A DNA stretch of 64,000 nucleotides, taken from NCBI GenBank assembly GCA_022775085.1, contig JALFJQ010000043.1:31337-95336 (forward strand), read 5' to 3'. Both the position numbers and the translations under genes were made by a program. This document shows positions 54,712-63,345 of the stretch, one piece after another (positions within the stretch are counted from its first letter, which is position 1; the number at the start of each line of letters is the position of its first letter). Source of the DNA: Clostridiales bacterium. Its GTDB lineage: Bacteria > Bacillota > Clostridia > Oscillospirales > Oscillospiraceae. The notes below the pieces were generated by a model. The model did no database searches. It saw nothing but the letters and a program-made list of their open reading frames with translations, and was not told where the DNA came from.

Positions 54712-56748
54712 TCAGAACAGGAAATCATGGATACCCGTCTTATTATGATCTTCTTTTTGCTTTTTCAGCAAAAGGAAAAACATACCGATTATCAGTGCCA
54801 GGGACACGGCCGCGACAAGCAGGGGGACTACAGGAAAGGAAGGAGGTGCAGACTCCGCTTGCTCAGGCTGGGTTTCAGCTTCGACGTATTCCGTGGGAAG
54901 TGCCGCCATTGTCTCAACGGTCGGTTCTGGATGATGCTCGGTTTGCGCGTTCTCAATTCTACCCGAACCATTTACGGTACCGTAATCGATCCCAAAATCC
55001 GGATACTTTTCCAACAGGGGGGAATTGTCGGCAAGCACAGTTTTTCCTTCAAATCCCTGCACATAGCGCGCAAGGACCATGTAATCTTCCATCACATAAT
55101 CCACCACATTCACAGCGGAAGAAAACATGTTAAAACCATCACCGGCGTTTCTGAGCGTATAGTTGTAGCCGGCCAGGTTGTAGCTTGCCTGGGTATCCAG
55201 CGGTTTCCAGCTGCCGGAAGCTTTATCGAAAAGCATAACGTCATGCACCCGGTATCCGCCTGTGGGGCCGCCGACCCACATACCGTTTTCATCTGCCTGC
55301 GTAGAATCCGGCCATTGGGTATCGATCTGATACCGCAGACCGGAGACCTGAAGAAAACCACCGCATTCTTCGCCGTTTCCAGCCAATCGGGACCCCCACT
55401 CCAAAGCGTCCAAAAGCTGTTGGCCTGTTACGGTCACCAGGCAGGCAATGTTTCCGAATGTATGAATGTCCTTGCAGGTTTTGTACGTAATCGTGCCGGA
55501 AACCGCTTGATTTCGGATTCCACCGCCATTGACGATAGCCGCGTCCACATCCAGATCCATCTGATCGAACAGATAGTACAGCGCGTCCGCCGCAAAGTCG
55601 CCGCTGTTCGTCTCTTGGCAGCGAACCAGTCTGGTTCCGTCGCCATTGTAGTTGTCAAGCGTAATTTTGGCTTCTCCAATCTTCTGCTTCAGGGCTTGAT
55701 TCACCTTATTGACCCACTTGTTTTGGTAAAAGGAGAGCGTATTGTCGGTGACCCACTCCGGCCCCATGTAAAGCCCTGACGTCAGCCGATAACCGGTGAC
55801 TTTTGTCGTTTCAGTGCCGTCCCGGTTTTGAGAGGTTTGGAGGATCTCCTCGCAGCTGATCAGATCTGACCGAATCTCTCCGGTTTCATAGTCAATAAGC
55901 ATGATGCCCACATGATTCAGGTATTCTCCAGTCTGGGTCAGAAGCGTTTGACCGCCGTCCGCACCCATAACCATTCTGCCGCTGATCTCGCTGTGGGAAT
56001 GACCGTCGATGAAAGCATCCAGCCCACTTACGTTAGCAATTACTTCCTCGCTGGTCCACGGAGAAGAGGAGAGATCGTCTCCAAGGTGGCCAATGGCGAT
56101 GACCTTTGTCGCGCCGGCATTGCGGACCGTGTCCACGGAAGCCTGTACCTGCGCATACAGTGCTTTCCCATCCTCACCGCCGGCAATACCGTAGCAATAG
56201 TTTCCAAATTCATCCTGAAAGTATGCCGGTGTGGACTTTATGATGGATTCCGGCGTAGTGATGCCGATAAATGCCACGATCTCCTTTCCAAAATGGTAAG
56301 CCTGAAAAGCGTCCAGCACATTATCCCCGCGTACTCCGCCGTCCTGGCAATACAGGTTACAGGAAAGATACGAAAACTCCGCCTCCTGCACGCGCTTGAG
56401 GAAGGTGTCCATGCCATAGTCGAATTCATGGTTACCAGGAACCGCCAGATCATAGCCCGCTTTGTTCATCAGCTGAATGATCGAAGCGCCCTTGTCCGTC
56501 GATCCAAAAGCAGTTCCCTGCAAATGATCGCCCGCATCCACAAGCAGTACATACCGATATGTCTTTTCAAGCTGCTTTTTCAGTGCGCTGACTGTACCAT
56601 ATCCCATGGGACCATCTATATACGAGTGTACGTCATTGGTATAAAGAATCACAATATCATTGGATTTTGGCGTTTCCGCCGCAGATGCGCGGCTACCCAA
56701 TGACGCGATCATCAGAACAGCGCACAAAAGTGAAAGCAGTTTTCGCAT
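54712..56748 (-). CDS. Surface-anchored 5'-nucleotidase / UshA-like phosphoesterase
   Basis: 678 residues with a signal peptide (LLSLLCAVLMIASLGSRASA). The metallophosphatase domain has ILYTNDVHSYIDG, DAGDHLQGTAFG, VPGNHEFDYGMD and IDGHSHSEISG. The 5'-nucleotidase C-domain has NSGDFAADALYYLFDQ, IVNGGGIRNQ and the substrate-stacking NAGDGFNMF. A proline/glutamate linker leads to a C-terminal membrane helix (VPLLVAAVSLALIIGMFFLL). It probably releases nucleosides and phosphate outside the cell. Start ATG at 56748 with AGGAGG nine bases upstream. Confidence 0.9.
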   Translation of the reverse strand: MRKLLSLLCAVLMIASLGSRASAAETPKSNDIVILYTNDVHSYIDGPMGYGTVSALKKQLEKTYRYVLLVDAGDHLQGTAFGSTDKGASIIQLMNKAGYDLAVPGNHEFDYGMDTFLKRVQEAEFSYLSCNLYCQDGGVRGDNVLDAFQAYHFGKEIVAFIGITTPESIIKSTPAYFQDEFGNYCYGIAGGEDGKALYAQVQASVDTVRNAGATKVIAIGHLGDDLSSSPWTSEEVIANVSGLDAFIDGHSHSEISGRMVMGADGGQTLLTQTGEYLNHVGIMLIDYETGEIRSDLISCEEILQTSQNRDGTETTKVTGYRLTSGLYMGPEWVTDNTLSFYQNKWVNKVNQALKQKIGEAKITLDNYNGDGTRLVRCQETNSGDFAADALYYLFDQMDLDVDAAIVNGGGIRNQAVSGTITYKTCKDIHTFGNIACLVTVTGQQLLDALEWGSRLAGNGEECGGFLQVSGLRYQIDTQWPDSTQADENGMWVGGPTGGYRVHDVMLFDKASGSWKPLDTQASYNLAGYNYTLRNAGDGFNMFSSAVNVVDYVMEDYMVLARYVQGFEGKTVLADNSPLLEKYPDFGIDYGTVNGSGRIENAQTEHHPEPTVETMAALPTEYVEAETQPEQAESAPPSFPVVPLLVAAVSLALIIGMFFLLLKKQKEDHNKTGIHDFLF

Positions 56749-56853
56749 AGCGTGCATCCTCCTATTCTTTAATAATGTATGTATTTTACACTATTTTGTC
56801 AGAAAAGGGAAGTCCTCCGGTGAAGAAAAAACGCGCTGCATTGGTTTGGCGTA

Positions 56854-56882
56854 TGGACAAAGAAGCGGATCTGTGATATTCT
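56854..56882 (+). promoter_or_regulatory. SigA-type promoter of the GH25 gene
   Basis: TGGACA, 17-base spacer, TATTCT. Confidence 0.55.
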
Positions 56883-56917
56883 ATCCATGAAAAACCAACA
56901 AGGAAATGGTATTTGCA

Positions 56918-58492
56918 ATGAAAAAGAAAATGGTTCTTCGTCTGACAGCAGCCGCGGTTTCGGCACTGCTGATTGCAGGCTGTTTTTTATCCGGATGCGG
57001 AAAGAACAAAAGGGTCACGGCCGAGACGGCGGAAACGACATTTGGCATTGATGTTGCCCGGTATCAGGGAACGATCGATTGGAAAGAGGTCGCTGGGTCC
57101 GGCATAGATTTTGCCATGATCCGTGTGGGATACCGGGGAAAGACGGATGGGATCATCAAAGCGGATCCAAACGGCCGCTATAATCTCCAGGAAGCTTCCG
57201 AAGCTGGAATCAAAATCGGCGCGTACTTCTTTTCAACAGCTATATCAGAGGAAGAAGCAAAAGAAGAAGCCGCTTGGATGGCGGACGTACTTGCGCAATA
57301 TCCCATTACCTACCCGGTCGTATACGACTGCGAGGGTTTTCTGGAAACATCCAGCAGACAGTACGAAATGAGTAAGCAGGAACGAACCGACGCTGCGCTC
57401 GCGTTTTTATCCGAAATAGAGCGTCTGGGGTATGAGGGGATGTTCTATGCCTCAAAAGGGGATATGGAGCTAGATAATCGCTGGGAGACCTCCCGGATCG
57501 AGGAGAAATATAAAATCTGGGTGGCACAATATCCAGCAGAGCCTTATCCGGCAACGGCGGCATCCAGTTATTCTCAGACGCACCATATGTGGCAATATTC
57601 AACCACCGGCTCCATACCGGGTATCTCCATACCGGTGGATATGAATGTTGCTTACTTTGGATATGATGGAATTGAGCCCGCAAAGGATCAGACGCCGCCG
57701 CCGGAAGCAGAAGCCGATGTTGAAGCAATTATGGATTTTACGCCTGTTTCTGAAGCGGTGACAGCGAAAGATGAGACAAATCTGCGCAGCATTCCCAGTC
57801 AGGGTGAGGACAGCCAGGTGCTGGATACACTTCATAACGGCGAAATCGCGCAGCGTGTCGCTATCAGCAGCAGTGGGTGGTCGAAGATTCTCTACGAGGG
57901 TCAGACCTATTATGCTGTATCCAGTTATTTAACTACGGATTTAAGTGAAAAAACGAAGGAGACCCAGGCGGATGACGGCATCCAGACCCAGTTTTCACCA
58001 GTCAATCAGACTGTGACCGCCAAAAAGTTGGTAAATTTGCGGAAGCTTCCCAGCGTGGAACATGAGGACGCCGTGGTAATCGCGCAGCTGAAGCACGGTG
58101 ACATAGCCATCAGAACCGGAATCAGTGAGAACGGCTGGTCAAAGCTCGAATATAATGGTCAAACCTGTTACGCTATTACCAGCTATTTAGTGTTGGAAGG
58201 GGAAGAGGAGGAAACATCGGAGCCAACCGGAACCCAAAGTGACGGCTCCTCCGCAACAGTAGAGATCCAGACGCAGTTTGAGCCGATTCAGGATCAGGTT
58301 ACTGCAAAAGTAGAGGTCAATCTGCGCAGTATTCCCAGTGTGGAAGATCCCAGATGTGTTGTTGTTGCTACGCTGAAAAACGGAGAATATGTGACACGTA
58401 CCGGGATCAACAGAGACGTTGGCTGGTCCAGAGTGGAATATCAGGGGCAGATTCTGTATTGTGTCAGTAATTATTTATCCTCCGAAGGTTGA
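56918..58492 (+). CDS. GH25 lysozyme lipoprotein with three SH3-like repeats
   Basis: 524 residues. A lipoprotein signal ends in the lipobox LSGC. A GH25 muramidase domain follows (FGIDVARYQGTIDWKEVAGS, VVYDCEGF, YEGMFYASKGDMEL, HMWQYSTTGSIPG; about 40-245). Then come three repeats of about 75 residues, each starting VTAK and containing NLR, GWSK/R and YxVSSYL-type ends (about 280-345, 365-430, 455-522), bacterial SH3 wall-binding modules. It likely cleaves peptidoglycan at the cell surface. The second ATG is chosen because the first lies too close to AAGGAAA. Confidence 0.9.
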   Translation: MKKKMVLRLTAAAVSALLIAGCFLSGCGKNKRVTAETAETTFGIDVARYQGTIDWKEVAGSGIDFAMIRVGYRGKTDGIIKADPNGRYNLQEASEAGIKIGAYFFSTAISEEEAKEEAAWMADVLAQYPITYPVVYDCEGFLETSSRQYEMSKQERTDAALAFLSEIERLGYEGMFYASKGDMELDNRWETSRIEEKYKIWVAQYPAEPYPATAASSYSQTHHMWQYSTTGSIPGISIPVDMNVAYFGYDGIEPAKDQTPPPEAEADVEAIMDFTPVSEAVTAKDETNLRSIPSQGEDSQVLDTLHNGEIAQRVAISSSGWSKILYEGQTYYAVSSYLTTDLSEKTKETQADDGIQTQFSPVNQTVTAKKLVNLRKLPSVEHEDAVVIAQLKHGDIAIRTGISENGWSKLEYNGQTCYAITSYLVLEGEEEETSEPTGTQSDGSSATVEIQTQFEPIQDQVTAKVEVNLRSIPSVEDPRCVVVATLKNGEYVTRTGINRDVGWSRVEYQGQILYCVSNYLSSEG

Positions 58493-59007
58493 GAAAACGA
58501 GAATATGATCGAAATTCGCAAGGGACCCAATATGACGTTGAGCCATTGATGACTCTGATGGCATCTGTCAGAGCAGGGATGGTTTGTAAAGAATGGCTTT
58601 ATCTGGACACACCGGACGAAGTCCGAAGAATGATGACCAGCGGAACCATGTCTCTATGGGTTGCCATGGATGGGGAGCAGTTGGCAGCGGCTTTCGACAT
58701 GCTTTATCCCGGCCTGGAACCATACAATTATGGCTATCTGCTTGGCTTTTCACCGGAAAAATTGCGGAAAGTTATCAATATGGACACAGCGGTCGTACAT
58801 CCGGCATACAGAGGACTCGGACTGCAAAGGAAACTGATGCGCTGCGCAGAAACATCCTTTGCGGAAACAGAGGAGCACATCCTTTTGTGCACCGTACACC
58901 CAGATAATGTTTTCAGTCTGAACAATGTTCTGTCTCAGGGATATACTATTGAAAAGACCGTTGCCTTGTATGGTTCCATCCGACATGTTCTGCGGAAAGA
59001 TATTTGA
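58489..59007 (+). CDS. GNAT-family acetyltransferase (start uncertain, possible frameshift)
   Basis: The acetyl-CoA-binding core is clear: MDTAVVHPAYRGLGLQRKLM then LCTVHPDNVFSLNNVLSQGY, with TLMASVRAGM near the N-terminus. The frame as read can only begin at a TTG overlapping the GH25 stop, with no good ribosome site. One frame over, the ATG at 58505 reads MIEIRKGPN, a typical GNAT start, but stops after 14 codons. One missing C in a CCC run would connect the two. So this is either a TTG-started gene, a sequencing slip, or a young pseudogene. Substrate unknown. Confidence 0.7.
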   Translation: MRKREYDRNSQGTQYDVEPLMTLMASVRAGMVCKEWLYLDTPDEVRRMMTSGTMSLWVAMDGEQLAAAFDMLYPGLEPYNYGYLLGFSPEKLRKVINMDTAVVHPAYRGLGLQRKLMRCAETSFAETEEHILLCTVHPDNVFSLNNVLSQGYTIEKTVALYGSIRHVLRKDI

Positions 59008-59085
59008 TGCCCGGTATGCCTGTTAGCCTGACTGTCACCAACGAAAGTAGATCATGGAAAACGTGAAAATAATCGAATTTTACTA

Positions 59086-59114
59086 TTGACAAACGAAAGT
59101 AAATGTGATAGTAT
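59086..59114 (+). promoter_or_regulatory. Promoter of tRNA-Leu
   Basis: TTGACA, 17-base spacer, TAGTAT. Confidence 0.75.
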
Positions 59115-59139
59115 AACACAGTCGTTGATAGACGGATAT

Positions 59140-59227
59140 GGGCGAGTGGTGGAATTGGTAGACTCGCTAGATTCAGGTTCTAGTGTTCACTGCGGACGTG
59201 CGGGTTCAAGTCCCGCCTCGCCCACCA
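59140..59227 (+). tRNA. tRNA-Leu (CAG)
   Basis: Class II tRNA with acceptor GGGCGAG/CTCGCCC, anticodon arm CTAGA-TTCAGGT-TCTAG (anticodon CAG, reads CTG), a long variable arm, T-arm GCGGGTTCAAGTCCCGC and an encoded CCA. Confidence 0.95.
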
Positions 59228-59264
59228 AAAAGGAAGACACACATTTGTGTGTCTTCCTTTTTTG
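59228..59264 (+). terminator. Terminator of tRNA-Leu
   Basis: AAGGAAGACACAC pairs with GTGTGTCTTCCTT and is followed by TTTTG. Confidence 0.9.
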
Positions 59265-59303
59265 CATAAAAAGGGTAACAATCAAAGAGGGGAGGGGGGC
59301 AGT

Positions 59304-59693
59304 CTAAAATAAGACTGCCCCTAGAATAACGCCAATAATCAGGCTTACGATGCACAAGGCAGCATATTCCAGCGGATTTCTTAAATACTTAACACGGATA
59401 ACGCGCCGAATAACCGGTTTTTCGACAACTCTTTCAACCACACGGTCAACTTTTTTCACCATATTCAATATGATTGGCGGTTCTTCATAGACTGGTTTCC
59501 GACCAGTCGCCAGGAACTCCACTTCTGTATCAAGGACATCAGCAAGCTTGATCAGATGCAGCGTATCAGGACTGGTTTGATCGTTTTCCCACTTGCTGAT
59601 GGCTTGCCTTGAGACATCTAATGCCTCCGCCAGCTGACCCTGGGATAATTTCTGCTGTGTGCGTAGCAGTGCGATCCTTTCTCCAATTGACAT
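59304..59693 (-). CDS. XRE-family regulator with C-terminal membrane anchor
   Basis: 129 residues. The helix-turn-helix covers about 4-58 (IALLRTQQKLSQGQLAEALD, VSRQAISKWENDQTSPD). A basic/valine-rich linker (VVERVVEKPVIRRVIRVKYL) leads to one C-terminal helix (AALCIVSLIIGVILGAVLF). Membrane-tethered XRE proteins of this kind may sense envelope state; no signal domain is visible. I chose the ATG at 59691-59693 (MSIGERIALL). An upstream ATG at 59705 lies almost on a possible -10. Two CTATAG palindromes separated by TTT lie just upstream and could be its operator. Confidence 0.8.
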   Translation of the reverse strand: MSIGERIALLRTQQKLSQGQLAEALDVSRQAISKWENDQTSPDTLHLIKLADVLDTEVEFLATGRKPVYEEPPIILNMVKKVDRVVERVVEKPVIRRVIRVKYLRNPLEYAALCIVSLIIGVILGAVLF

Positions 59694-59741
59694 TATTTCA
59701 CTCATTTCTATAGAAACTATAGGTTGCAATTCAAGCTTTTA

Positions 59742-60743
59742 TTAACTTTTATCGAAATCCAGCTTGGAAAGTGGGTTTGCTTCTGCCGCAATTTTCAATT
59801 CAGTACTTTCGATATGTGTATAAATCTGTGTCGTGTTCAAATTTTCGTGCCCCAGTACTTCTTGCACCGTTTTTACATCAACACCACCCGACAGCATCAT
59901 TGTCGCTGCTGTATGACGAAGTTTGTGTGCTGAAAACTGCGTGGAATCCAAACCCGCCTGCTTCAATGCTTTTTTTACCAGCCTGTGAACCGCTGTCACG
60001 CTGATCCGATTATTGTCTCTGGATCCGAACAAGGCACGATTATCGGATAATTCTTTTTTATTCCGCTCTACCATATAGGCATCGATCGCTTTCCGACATG
60101 ATTTGCCAAAGTAAACAAATCGTTCTTTATTTCCTTTGCCAACAACACGGATTCGATCCTCGTATACATCCGATATGTTCAGTCCAACCAATTCACTGCG
60201 CCGGATACCACAGTTCAAAAAGAGCATCAGGATTGCGTAGTCTCTTTTTTCATTTTGACCGGATACCGCCTGGAGAAGAGCCGCAGACTGCTCCATAGTA
60301 AGGTATTTGGGCAAGCTCTTGCGCAGCTTTGGATACTCCAGATCTGCAACCGGATTTTCCTCTAATTGTTTCGTTCTGACAGTCAGATACTTGTAAAACG
60401 ATTTTATGGATGACAGTTTTCTGGCACGTGACGCAGCAGAAATGCCATAATCAGGAGATGCGGAGTCTGGGTTGATCGCGCGGTCATTTGCCAGATAGGA
60501 TAGGAAATCAAAGACATCCGCAGTATCAATACTGCGGATAAATTTAATATCCACATCCCGAATATCAATATTGTCCAGTAAGGTGTTGACAGGCATTTCA
60601 TTTCGCATGAGCTTAATAAATCTCAGGAACATCCTGAGGTCCAGATAATACTCTGATATAGTCAGCTGTGACTGGCCCATTATATTTTCATGATAGATCA
60701 GAAACTCCCGCAGAACCTGAGGGCAATCGGAATAACGCTTCAT
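59742..60743 (-). CDS. Tyrosine recombinase, XerC-like
   Basis: 333 residues. The N-terminal SAM-like domain (LREFLIYHENIMGQSQLTIS, KLSSIKSFYKYL) is followed by the catalytic domain. This has Arg in CGIRRSELVGL, Lys in GKGNKERFVYFG, HKLRHTAAT (His-x-x-Arg), GHENLNTTQIYTHI with the nucleophile Tyr. All catalytic residues are present. ATG with AAGGAG. It may be the chromosomal XerC partner of the XerD-like gene at 62450 or an element integrase; no attachment site was found around it. Confidence 0.85.
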   Translation of the reverse strand: MKRYSDCPQVLREFLIYHENIMGQSQLTISEYYLDLRMFLRFIKLMRNEMPVNTLLDNIDIRDVDIKFIRSIDTADVFDFLSYLANDRAINPDSASPDYGISAASRARKLSSIKSFYKYLTVRTKQLEENPVADLEYPKLRKSLPKYLTMEQSAALLQAVSGQNEKRDYAILMLFLNCGIRRSELVGLNISDVYEDRIRVVGKGNKERFVYFGKSCRKAIDAYMVERNKKELSDNRALFGSRDNNRISVTAVHRLVKKALKQAGLDSTQFSAHKLRHTAATMMLSGGVDVKTVQEVLGHENLNTTQIYTHIESTELKIAAEANPLSKLDFDKS

Positions 60744-60792
60744 TGTAATCTCCTTAATACGTTGTCTGTATCGAAATATGCTTGATATACAG

Positions 60793-60844
60793 ATCATAAC
60801 ACATTTCCTCTTCAAACGCAACAAAATTTTTATTTTGTTGCGTT
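60793..60844 (-). promoter_or_regulatory. Candidate promoter of the XerC-like gene with overlapping 13-bp inverted repeat
   Basis: TTGCGT, 17-base spacer, TATGAT on the minus strand (60793-60821). The -35 lies in a perfect inverted repeat AACGCAACAAAAT (60815-60827 with 60832-60844). The repeat could be an operator or a terminator. Confidence 0.45.
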
Positions 60845-60925
60845 CGTTCTTTTTATAGATACGCTGCCCATTCAACGTCATTGCCTACCCTCTCTATCCC
60901 TCAAAATTCTATTACGGACGGTGAT

Positions 60926-61200
60926 CTACTTGTCAAAGAATGCTCTTTCTTTTCGGATACTTTCCTTTACTTTTGCGCTGCTCATTTGCTTTGCTGTTCC
61001 ATCAAATCCATTGACCGCTGATGCAACGGATGTTGCTGGAACGGCAATTCTCATCGTTGGCATATCTAGGCCATATTCGAGCAGCAAGGAATAATTCGGG
61101 TTCTTGGGGATGCAAGTTCTTCCCTATGACGGATTGAATATCCTGCAATTCGGCAAAGTCTGCTTCAACCGTATTTCTAATAAGAGATGTCTTCCTGGAA
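60926..61200 (-). pseudogene. Decayed gene remnant
   Basis: Two minus-strand frames look coding but are out of register. One reads NTVEADFAELQDIQSVIGKN from about 61200. The other continues NPNYSLLLEYGLDMPTMRIA and ends QMSSAKVKESIRKERAFFDK before the stop at 60926-60928. A further coding-like stretch (YLAEPDIVSLKIDDFLNW) lies upstream across 61230-61285 and hits a stop. I do not recognise the family. It looks like a frameshifted leftover in the gene-free interval 60744-61401. Confidence 0.45.
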
Positions 61201-61253
61201 TCCAAGTAAAAAAATTGTAGAATTTACAGTCCAATTGAGAAAATCGTCAATTT

Positions 61254-61292
61254 TCAAACTGACAATATCGGGTTCAGCAAGGTACGAAGTTT
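61254..61292. repeat. 39-bp dispersed repeat, copy 2
   Basis: Matches 28956-28994 at 37 of 39 positions; both differences are A/G changes. It lies in the decayed coding region upstream of pfkA. Confidence 0.6.
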
Positions 61293-61336
61293 AAGCGCAA
61301 TCATGAAAAATCGCAAAGCAAAAGTCGAATTAACTC

Positions 61337-61365
61337 TTTACTTTTTCACAATTTATAGCTACAAT
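61337..61365 (+). promoter_or_regulatory. SigA-type promoter of pfkA
   Basis: TTTACT, 17-base spacer, TACAAT. Confidence 0.65.
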
Positions 61366-61401
61366 AGAGTTGTCTCAATCCGTAAGAATGGAGGAACCAT
61401 A

Positions 61402-62373
61402 ATGAGCGTAAAAAGAATTGGCGTACTTACCAGCGGCGGTGACGCTCCTGGCATGAATCCATGTGTTCGCGCAGTTGTCCGTACCGCACTATACCACGGT
61501 CTGGAGTGCTATGGAATTCGCCGCGGATGGAATGGTTTGATCAGCGGTGATATTGTAAGACTGGATGAGAAAAGCGTATCTCACACGATCAACAAAGGCG
61601 GTACCATTCTGTACACAGCGCGGAGCAAAGAGTTCATGACTGAGGAAGGTCAGCGCAAAGCGGTATCTACCTGCAAGTTCCTGGGTCTGGACAGCATTAT
61701 TGCCATCGGCGGTGACGGCACATTCCGTGGCGCCCGTGCGTTGAGCAAGTACGGAATCAATGTGATTGGCATTCCTGGTACAATCGACAATGACATCAGC
61801 TGCACGAACTATTGCATCGGTTTCGATACCGCTGCAAATACAGCTATCGAGTGTATCGATAAGCTTCGCGATACCATGCAGTCTCATGAACGCTGCTCTG
61901 TTGTTGAAGTCATGGGCAGAAACGCCGGCTATCTTGCTATGTATGTGGGATTGGCCGTGGGTGCGACCGCAGTCCTGGTTCCGGAAGAAAAAATTGATTT
62001 CGAGCGGGATGTCGTGGAAAAAATCCGTAAAGCGCGTTTTAACGGCTTCACACATTACATGATCGTTGTTGCTGAAGGCGCCGGATCCGCCTCCGATATT
62101 GCAGCGAAGATCAAAGAGGCCACCGATCTTGACCCCCGCGTGACAGTTTTGGGCCATATCCAGAGAGGCGGTACCCCAACCGGACGCGATCGCGTTAACG
62201 CGACAAAAATGGGCTATCTGGCTGTGGAGCTCCTTCTGCAGGGAAAAACGAACCGCATTGTCTGTACGCATGATGGCGGCTTTACGGATGTTGACATTGA
62301 CGAGGGACTGGCCATGCAGAAAAGCATCCAGCAGATGGAAGTTGATGTCCTGGCTGCTATGACCGGTATTTGA
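61402..62373 (+). CDS. pfkA: 6-phosphofructokinase (ATP type)
   Basis: Phosphorylates fructose-6-phosphate. 323 residues with GVLTSGGDAPGMNPCVRAVV at the N-terminus, IIAIGGDGTFRGARAL, IPGTIDNDISCT, VEVMGRNAGYLAMY and GHIQRGGTPTGRDRV. The GGDG and PGTIDND forms indicate ATP rather than pyrophosphate as donor. ATG with GGAGG. Stand-alone gene between a decayed region and a strong terminator. Confidence 0.96.
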   Translation: MSVKRIGVLTSGGDAPGMNPCVRAVVRTALYHGLECYGIRRGWNGLISGDIVRLDEKSVSHTINKGGTILYTARSKEFMTEEGQRKAVSTCKFLGLDSIIAIGGDGTFRGARALSKYGINVIGIPGTIDNDISCTNYCIGFDTAANTAIECIDKLRDTMQSHERCSVVEVMGRNAGYLAMYVGLAVGATAVLVPEEKIDFERDVVEKIRKARFNGFTHYMIVVAEGAGSASDIAAKIKEATDLDPRVTVLGHIQRGGTPTGRDRVNATKMGYLAVELLLQGKTNRIVCTHDGGFTDVDIDEGLAMQKSIQQMEVDVLAAMTGI

Positions 62374-62414
62374 GCGCCATTTCCCCGTACTACATTCAAT
62401 ATTCAATACCAATG

Positions 62415-62451
62415 CAAAAAATCTGCCGTTTTCGGAAACGGCAGATTTTTT
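62415..62451. terminator. Bidirectional terminator between pfkA and xerD
   Basis: AAAAAATCTGCCGTTT pairs with AAACGGCAGATTTTTT across four bases, with A- and T-runs on both sides. Confidence 0.95.
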
Positions 62452-63337
62452 ATGCTTTTGGATGACATTTTTCGTAAACAGTTTTAACCTTCTTATTCAC
62501 CATGGACGCATAAAGCTGTGTCGAAGAAATATCGCTGTGCCCCATCAGCTCCTGGAGCGCACCAAGATCAGCGCCATTCTCCAACAGATGAACTGCAAAG
62601 CTGTGACGCAGGGTATGCGGCGTAATATCCTTCTCGATACCAGCCTTCGCCTGATAGTATTTCAGTATCTTCCAAAAGCCTTGACGACTCATGCGGAATC
62701 CGTTGATATTGACAAAAAGTGCCTTCTCGGAGGCGTCTGAAATCATCGTGGGACGTGCGTCGCTCAAATAGCTGCCCAGCGCCTTCAATGCTGCAGGATA
62801 TAATGGAATAGCCCTTGTTTTTTTTGCGCTGACACAGCGTATCACGCCAACTTCCAGACTGACATCCTCTACATTCAAGTCAATTAGCTCCGTTACGCGG
62901 ATGCCGGTGGCATACATAAGCTCCAGCATTGCCTTATCGCGGATCCCCTTCGGATCTACTGCAGCCGGTTGAGACAGAAGCAGTTCCACTTCCCTGCCGC
63001 TCAGGATCTGAGGAAGTTTTCTTTCACCTCGCTCGATATGAATCTGGTCGGTGATAGGCGAAACCTCCAGGAAACCGGAAGATACCGCATACACATAAAA
63101 ATTCTTCAGACTGGCCAAAGTTCTTGATACCGTCGCGCCAGACTTCCCCTGCTCCAGCAGATAGTCCAAATAATTGCTGATATTCTGTTGTGAAGCATTC
63201 AGAATGCCGGTTTTCACGACGCGTTCCAGCCAATCGACGAACTGGCGAATGTCACGCATATAGGAAGATACCGTATTACCGGATGCTCGTTTTACCTGTA
63301 TGAGGTAATTTTCGTAAACGTGAATCAAGTCCAGCAT
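62450..63337 (-). CDS. xerD: Tyrosine recombinase XerD-like
   Basis: 295 residues. N-domain VYENYLIQVKRASGNTVSSY; catalytic domain with ATGIRVTELIDLNVED (Arg), the beta-hairpin lysine in SAKKTRAIPLY, TPHTLRHSFAVHLLENGADL (HxxR) and GHSDISSTQLYASM with the nucleophile Tyr. Length and neighbourhood fit the chromosome-dimer-resolution recombinase of Clostridia. ATG at 63335-63337; a TTG five codons upstream is an alternative with AAAGGG. Follows the membrane-protein gene directly. Confidence 0.88.
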   Translation of the reverse strand: MLDLIHVYENYLIQVKRASGNTVSSYMRDIRQFVDWLERVVKTGILNASQQNISNYLDYLLEQGKSGATVSRTLASLKNFYVYAVSSGFLEVSPITDQIHIERGERKLPQILSGREVELLLSQPAAVDPKGIRDKAMLELMYATGIRVTELIDLNVEDVSLEVGVIRCVSAKKTRAIPLYPAALKALGSYLSDARPTMISDASEKALFVNINGFRMSRQGFWKILKYYQAKAGIEKDITPHTLRHSFAVHLLENGADLGALQELMGHSDISSTQLYASMVNKKVKTVYEKCHPKA

Positions 63338-63345
63338 GTAGCAGC

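Noticed and set aside
60815..60844. The 13-bp inverted repeat as a chromosomal dif site
   Set aside because: It has a 4-base spacer and AT-rich symmetric arms unlike the 28-bp Xer sites with 6-base centres; more likely operator or terminator.
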